Below, in pieces: positions 5,783-8,368 of a DNA stretch of 8,368 nt. The position numbers and the translations under genes were made by a program. Under the pieces are notes generated by a model that saw only the letters and a list, made by a program, of their open reading frames with translations, did no database searches and was not told the DNA's origin. The DNA lies in the NCBI GenBank assembly GCA_947057405.1, contig CAMSEJ010000100.1, positions 1 to 8,368 on the forward strand, written 5' to 3'. Positions within the stretch are counted from its first letter, which is position 1; every line of letters begins with the position of its first letter. Origin of the DNA: an uncultured Roseburia sp. GTDB lineage: Bacteria; Bacillota; Clostridia; Lachnospirales; Lachnospiraceae.

Positions 5783-6976
5783 ATGTATAAATCATTTTTA
5801 ATAAAATATGGGGAAATAGCCATAAAAGGGAAAAACCGCTACCTGTTTGAAGAAGCGCTGGTCAGGCAGATCCGGTATGCACTGTCCTTTGCGGAAGGGT
5901 CATTTGAGGTGCGGCGCCTGCAGGGACGCATTTATGTAGACGCGCTGTCGGAATACGACTTTGACGAAGTGATGGAAGCGCTGTCCCACGTATTCGGAAT
6001 CGTCGGAATCTGCCCGGTGGTGCTGGCGGAAGACGAAGGATTTGAAGCGCTTGTAAAAGAGGTCTGCGCGTACTTCGACCGGGTTTACCCGGACAAGCAT
6101 AAAACCTTTAAGGTGCACGCGCGGCGTGCAAGAAAAAATTACCCGATGGATTCGATGGAATTAAACGCGGCGCTTGGGGAACGGCTTCTTACGGCGTTTC
6201 CGGAGCTGAAGGTGGACGTACATCGTCCGGATATTCTGCTGTGTGTGGAAATCCGTGAAAAAATCAACATCTATTCCACCGAGTATCCGGGTCCCGGCGG
6301 AATGCCGGTCGGCACGAACGGACGGGCGATGCTTCTGCTGTCGGGCGGGATTGACAGCCCGGTGGCAGGCTATATGATTGCCAAGCGCGGCGTGGCGGTA
6401 GACGCCGTTTACTTTCATGCGCCGCCGTATACCAGCGAACGCGCCAAACAAAAGGTGGTGGATCTTGCGCGTATCATTTCGCGTTATGCCGGGCCAATCC
6501 GTCTGCATGTAGTGAACTTTACCGATATCCAGCTCTATATTTACGAGCAGTGCCCGCACGAGGAGCTGACTATTATTATGCGCCGGTATATGATGAAAAT
6601 TGCGGAATATTTTGCAGGGCAGGATCAGTGCCTGGGGCTTGTAACCGGAGAGAGTATCGGCCAGGTGGCAAGCCAGACCATGCAGTCCCTTGCGGCGACC
6701 AATGCAGTCTGCAGCCTGCCGGTATACCGGCCGTTAATCGGGTTTGATAAAAAAGAGATTATAGAGATTTCCGAAAAAATAGATGCGTATGAGACCAGCA
6801 TTCTGCCGTATGAGGACTGCTGTACGATTTTTGTGGCAAAGCATCCGGTGACAAAGCCGAATCTGCGCGTGATCGAGCGGTCGGAGCAGAGGCTCGGCGA
6901 GAAAATAGAGGCGCTTGTTGAGACGGCGGTTGAGACGGCGGAGCTGATATGCGTGGAGGCGGAAAGAACGGAATAA
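5783..6976 (+). CDS. thiI: tRNA 4-thiouridine synthase ThiI (no rhodanese domain)
   Basis: ThiI adenylates U8 of tRNA with ATP and replaces its oxygen with sulfur to give 4-thiouridine, a near-UV photosensor base; in some bacteria it also helps thiamine thiazole synthesis. The 397-residue protein has an N-terminal ferredoxin-like and THUMP RNA-binding region (about 1-165) and a PP-loop ATP pyrophosphatase domain with SGGIDSP at 187-193 (Asp 191) and TGESIGQVASQT (288-299). YEDCCTIF (343-350) holds the conserved Cys pair 346/347, probably at the active site. The C-terminal rhodanese domain of the 482-residue E. coli enzyme is absent, as in the approximately 400-residue B. subtilis form, so sulfur should come directly from the upstream desulfurase. 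Start: the ATG at 5783 with GAGGAAA at 5771-5777. The frame is open far upstream within nifS, but that is not coding. It is the last gene of the + strand block. Confidence 0.97.
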   Translation: MYKSFLIKYGEIAIKGKNRYLFEEALVRQIRYALSFAEGSFEVRRLQGRIYVDALSEYDFDEVMEALSHVFGIVGICPVVLAEDEGFEALVKEVCAYFDRVYPDKHKTFKVHARRARKNYPMDSMELNAALGERLLTAFPELKVDVHRPDILLCVEIREKINIYSTEYPGPGGMPVGTNGRAMLLLSGGIDSPVAGYMIAKRGVAVDAVYFHAPPYTSERAKQKVVDLARIISRYAGPIRLHVVNFTDIQLYIYEQCPHEELTIIMRRYMMKIAEYFAGQDQCLGLVTGESIGQVASQTMQSLAATNAVCSLPVYRPLIGFDKKEIIEISEKIDAYETSILPYEDCCTIFVAKHPVTKPNLRVIERSEQRLGEKIEALVETAVETAELICVEAERTE

Positions 6977-7010
6977 GAGGGTATGAGCAGAACGGATCGA
7001 TTCCGGCAGC

Positions 7011-7039
7011 AAAAAAGAGGATGGCGCTCCATCCTCTTT
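7011..7039 (-). terminator. Terminator between convergent thiI and HPr-like gene
   Basis: AAAGAGGATGG (7014-7024) pairs perfectly with CCATCCTCTTT (7029-7039) around a 4-base CGCT loop. Read on the - strand, the stem is followed by TTTTTT (complement of 7011-7016), a standard intrinsic terminator 18 bases past the stop of the HPr-like gene. Read on the + strand, it lies 34 bases after thiI and is followed by only TTTC, so it should be weaker there but may still serve both genes. Confidence 0.85.
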
Positions 7040-7056
7040 CTGCAGCAGTTCTTTTC

Positions 7057-7296
7057 TTACTCTTCGGATACGAGGTAAGGCTTTAGCGCCTCCATCATTT
7101 CCGTCTCGTCGCCTTCTAAGTGGATCGCCAGATCGATCGGTTTGGATAAATCCAGGCTGAAGATTCCCATGATGGATTTGGCGTCGATGGTGTACCTTCC
7201 GGAGATCAGGTCAAAATCATAATCGAACCGTGTGATGGTGTTGACGAATGCTTTGACTTTGTCGATGGAATTTAATGAAATCTGAACTGTTTTCAT
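7057..7296 (-). CDS. HPr-family protein lacking the phospho-histidine (Crh-like)
   Basis: This 79-residue protein has the size and fold pattern of HPr, the small phosphocarrier of the sugar PTS. The match is clearest around AKSIMGIFSLDLSK (39-52), which corresponds to the regulatory Ser46 region of HPr (KSIMGVMSL in B. subtilis), with Ser 41 in the Ser46 place. The His15-Ala-Arg17-Pro active site is gone: ungapped alignment places SID (10-12) there, and no His occurs nearby. It should therefore not carry phosphate from Enzyme I to sugar transporters. B. subtilis Crh is a known precedent, with Ser46 but no His15, acting with CcpA in carbon repression. A similar regulatory role is an inference. 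Start: the ATG at 7294-7296, after a full AAAGGAGG site; an upstream in-frame ATG at 7329 has no ribosome site and would add 11 unrelated residues. The gene converges on thiI and diverges from mtaB, so it is a separate unit. Confidence 0.88.
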   Translation of the reverse strand: MKTVQISLNSIDKVKAFVNTITRFDYDFDLISGRYTIDAKSIMGIFSLDLSKPIDLAIHLEGDETEMMEALKPYLVSEE

Positions 7297-7307
7297 GTGT
7301 ATTATAT

Positions 7308-7315
7308 CCTCCTTT
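7308..7315 (-). promoter_or_regulatory. Strong ribosome binding site of the HPr-like gene
   Basis: Read on the - strand this is AAAGGAGG, fully complementary to the 3' end of 16S rRNA, and it ends 11 bases before the ATG at 7296. It decides the start of the HPr-like gene in favour of the shorter 79-residue form and suggests efficient translation. Confidence 0.8.
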
Positions 7316-7338
7316 TCTATCAATATCAAACTACCTAT

Positions 7339-7367
7339 ATAGTACTTGTTTTAAGGAAAAAAGTCAA
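7339..7367 (-). promoter_or_regulatory. Sigma-A promoter of the HPr-like gene
   Basis: On the - strand TTGACT (complement of 7362-7367, 5 of 6) and TACTAT (complement of 7339-7344, 4 of 6) are separated by exactly 17 bases. Transcription would begin near 7332 and give a leader of about 36 bases holding the strong ribosome site. This is the best promoter match in the window. Confidence 0.6.
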
Positions 7368-7374
7368 TCATATT
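7346..7374 (+). promoter_or_regulatory. Candidate promoter of mtaB, overlapping the divergent one
   Basis: TTGTTT (7346-7351) and CATATT (7369-7374) are 17 bases apart, matching 3 of 6 and 4 of 6 consensus positions. The start would be near 7381, with a leader of about 27 bases before the mtaB GTG. The boxes interleave with those of the - strand promoter, so the two would compete for polymerase if both are real. Confidence 0.3.
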
Positions 7375-7397
7375 TATACCAATATTAATAAGAATTT

Positions 7398-7403
7398 GGA
7401 GGG
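7398..7403 (+). promoter_or_regulatory. Ribosome binding site setting the GTG start of mtaB
   Basis: GGAGGG lies 4 bases before GTG 7408-7410. No ATG occurs in frame before the conserved N-terminal motif, so this site selects the GTG. The in-frame TTG at 7396 overlaps the site itself and cannot use it. Confidence 0.7.
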
Positions 7404-7407
7404 CAAA

Positions 7408-8368
7408 GTGGGCAGCTGGAACAATAAAAAAGCGGCGCTGCATAATCTGGGCTGTAAGGTGAATGCTTATGAGACGGATGCAATGCGCCGGATGCTTGCA
7501 GAGGACGGGTATGAAATTGTGGATTTTACCGAACGGGCGGATGTTTATGTGGTAAATACCTGCTCCGTTACGAATATAGCGGATAAGAAATCCAGGCAGA
7601 TGCTGCACCGTGTCAGGAAACAGAACCCGGATGCAATTGTTGTGGCGGCGGGCTGTTATGTGCAGACGAAGGAGGAGGAGTTAAAGCGGGATTCGGGCGT
7701 GGATATTTTGATTGGGAACAATAAGAAGCAGGAGCTGATTGCTTCGCTTCATGCGTTTGAGGAGGACAGGAGCAAAAAGCAGCTTGTAAATACGCTTGCC
7801 ATTAACCACAGGCAGGCGTATGAGGCGCTGCAGATTGCTCAGCCGGGGCATACAAGGGCGTTTGTGAAGGTGCAGGACGGGTGCGACCAGTTCTGCAGCT
7901 ACTGCGTGATTCCGTATGCGAGGGGCAGGGCAAGGAGCAGGGCGCTTTCGGACGTGTGCGCGGAGGTGCGGACGCTGGCAGAAAACGGGTGCAGGGAGGT
8001 GGTGCTTTCCGGGATCCATTTGAGTTCTTACGGGCGGGAAATCGGGGAGAGCCTGCTGCATTTGGTGGAAGAAACGGCAAATGTGGAGGGAATCCGGCGT
8101 GTCAGGCTCGGATCGCTTGAGCCGGGGATTGTGACGGAGGAGTTTGCCGCAAAGCTGAGCGGCATAGAGAAGGTCTGCCCGCATTTTCATCTGTCGTTAC
8201 AGAGCGGGTGCGATGCGACGCTTGAGCGGATGAACCGGAACTACCGGACGGCGGAGTATGAAAAGAGCTGCGGGTATCTTAGGCATTATTTTGCACATCC
8301 GGCGATTACGACGGATGTGATTGTGGGGTTTCCGGGGGAGACGCAAGAGGAGTTTGCCAGGACAAAGG
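7408..8368 (+). CDS. mtaB: tRNA t6A37 methylthiotransferase MtaB, 5' part
   Basis: MtaB is a radical-SAM Fe-S enzyme that adds a methylthio group to C2 of t6A at position 37 of ANN-decoding tRNAs, forming ms2t6A. The window holds 320 codons, and the gene runs off the right edge. The N-terminal UPF0004 domain has LHNLGCKVNAYE and cluster-binding Cys 16, 52 and 83. The radical-SAM domain carries CxxxCxxC at Cys 159, 163 and 166 (DGCDQFCSYCVIPYARG), followed by GIHLSSYGRE (202-211), HLSLQSGCD (261-269) and GFPGET (307-312). GCKVNAYE and GIHLSSYG favour MtaB over MiaB or RimO. After PYARG it reads RARSR, where PVRSR or PSRSR is usual. The C-terminal TRAM domain should lie beyond the window. Start: GTG with GGAGGG. 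In many Firmicutes mtaB directly follows rsmE; here nifS-thiI and the HPr-like gene lie between. Confidence 0.95.
   Translation, partial: MGSWNNKKAALHNLGCKVNAYETDAMRRMLAEDGYEIVDFTERADVYVVNTCSVTNIADKKSRQMLHRVRKQNPDAIVVAAGCYVQTKEEELKRDSGVDILIGNNKKQELIASLHAFEEDRSKKQLVNTLAINHRQAYEALQIAQPGHTRAFVKVQDGCDQFCSYCVIPYARGRARSRALSDVCAEVRTLAENGCREVVLSGIHLSSYGREIGESLLHLVEETANVEGIRRVRLGSLEPGIVTEEFAAKLSGIEKVCPHFHLSLQSGCDATLERMNRNYRTAEYEKSCGYLRHYFAHPAITTDVIVGFPGETQEEFARTK

Noticed and set aside
7339..7346. ATAGTACT shared with the palindrome at 2199-2214, as a possible common operator
   Set aside because: An 8-base match is expected by chance in a window this long, and the second copy lacks the outer symmetric arms (TATAGTACTTG). 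It also simply contains the -10 box of the HPr-like gene.
1..8368. Mobile elements, CRISPR arrays, tRNA or rRNA genes, phage or toxin-antitoxin genes
   Set aside because: No transposase or integrase motifs, long repeats, spaced direct repeats or tRNA-like cloverleaf seen; gaps between genes are short and genes are conserved housekeeping types.

Overview
The window is a short stretch of bacterial chromosome from what looks like a Clostridia member, most likely Lachnospiraceae. This is judged from protein character, strong AGGAGG-type ribosome binding sites, a moderately G+C-rich coding style, the Firmicutes order dnaK-dnaJ-prmA-rsmE...mtaB, and an HPr-like protein without the phospho-histidine. 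No species can be named from the sequence alone. The first 47 bases are not biological: they are the tail of an Illumina P5 adapter, an 8-base index and the Read 1 primer site, joined directly to the middle of dnaK. The left edge is therefore a contig end carrying library adapter.

Layout, left to right. 48-832 (+) is the 3' part of dnaK, from the interdomain linker to the stop. 833-1032 is a 200-base gap with a hairpin and a good candidate sigma-A promoter. 1033-2199 (+) is complete dnaJ, with a perfect 16-bp palindrome touching its stop codon. 2324-2848 (+) is a small coiled-coil protein with a C-terminal J-like HPD domain. A terminator-like hairpin follows at 2860-2889. Next comes a tight + strand block: prmA (2917-3870), rsmE (3885-4622), a nifS-type cysteine desulfurase (4626-5780) and thiI (5783-6976), with gaps of 14, 3 and 2 bases. 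A hairpin at 7011-7039 ends the block and also serves a small convergent - strand gene for an HPr-like protein (7057-7296). That gene is divergent from mtaB (+, GTG start at 7408), which runs off the right edge. The two share a 111-base region with overlapping candidate promoters.

How the genes fit together. DnaK and DnaJ are the core Hsp70 machine, and the small J-like protein could be an extra partner for DnaK. PrmA (ribosomal protein L11 methylation) and RsmE (16S rRNA m3U) modify the ribosome. The cysteine desulfurase probably passes persulfide sulfur directly to ThiI, which lacks the rhodanese domain, for 4-thiouridine in tRNA. MtaB makes 2-methylthio-t6A at tRNA position 37. The theme is protein folding plus modification of the translation apparatus, with a carbon-regulation-like HPr paralogue placed between thiI and mtaB.

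Most of the window is conserved housekeeping sequence. I found no mobile element, CRISPR array, tRNA or rRNA, and no clear new system. The least ordinary items are the J-like coiled-coil protein, the His-less HPr paralogue and the adapter at the left end.
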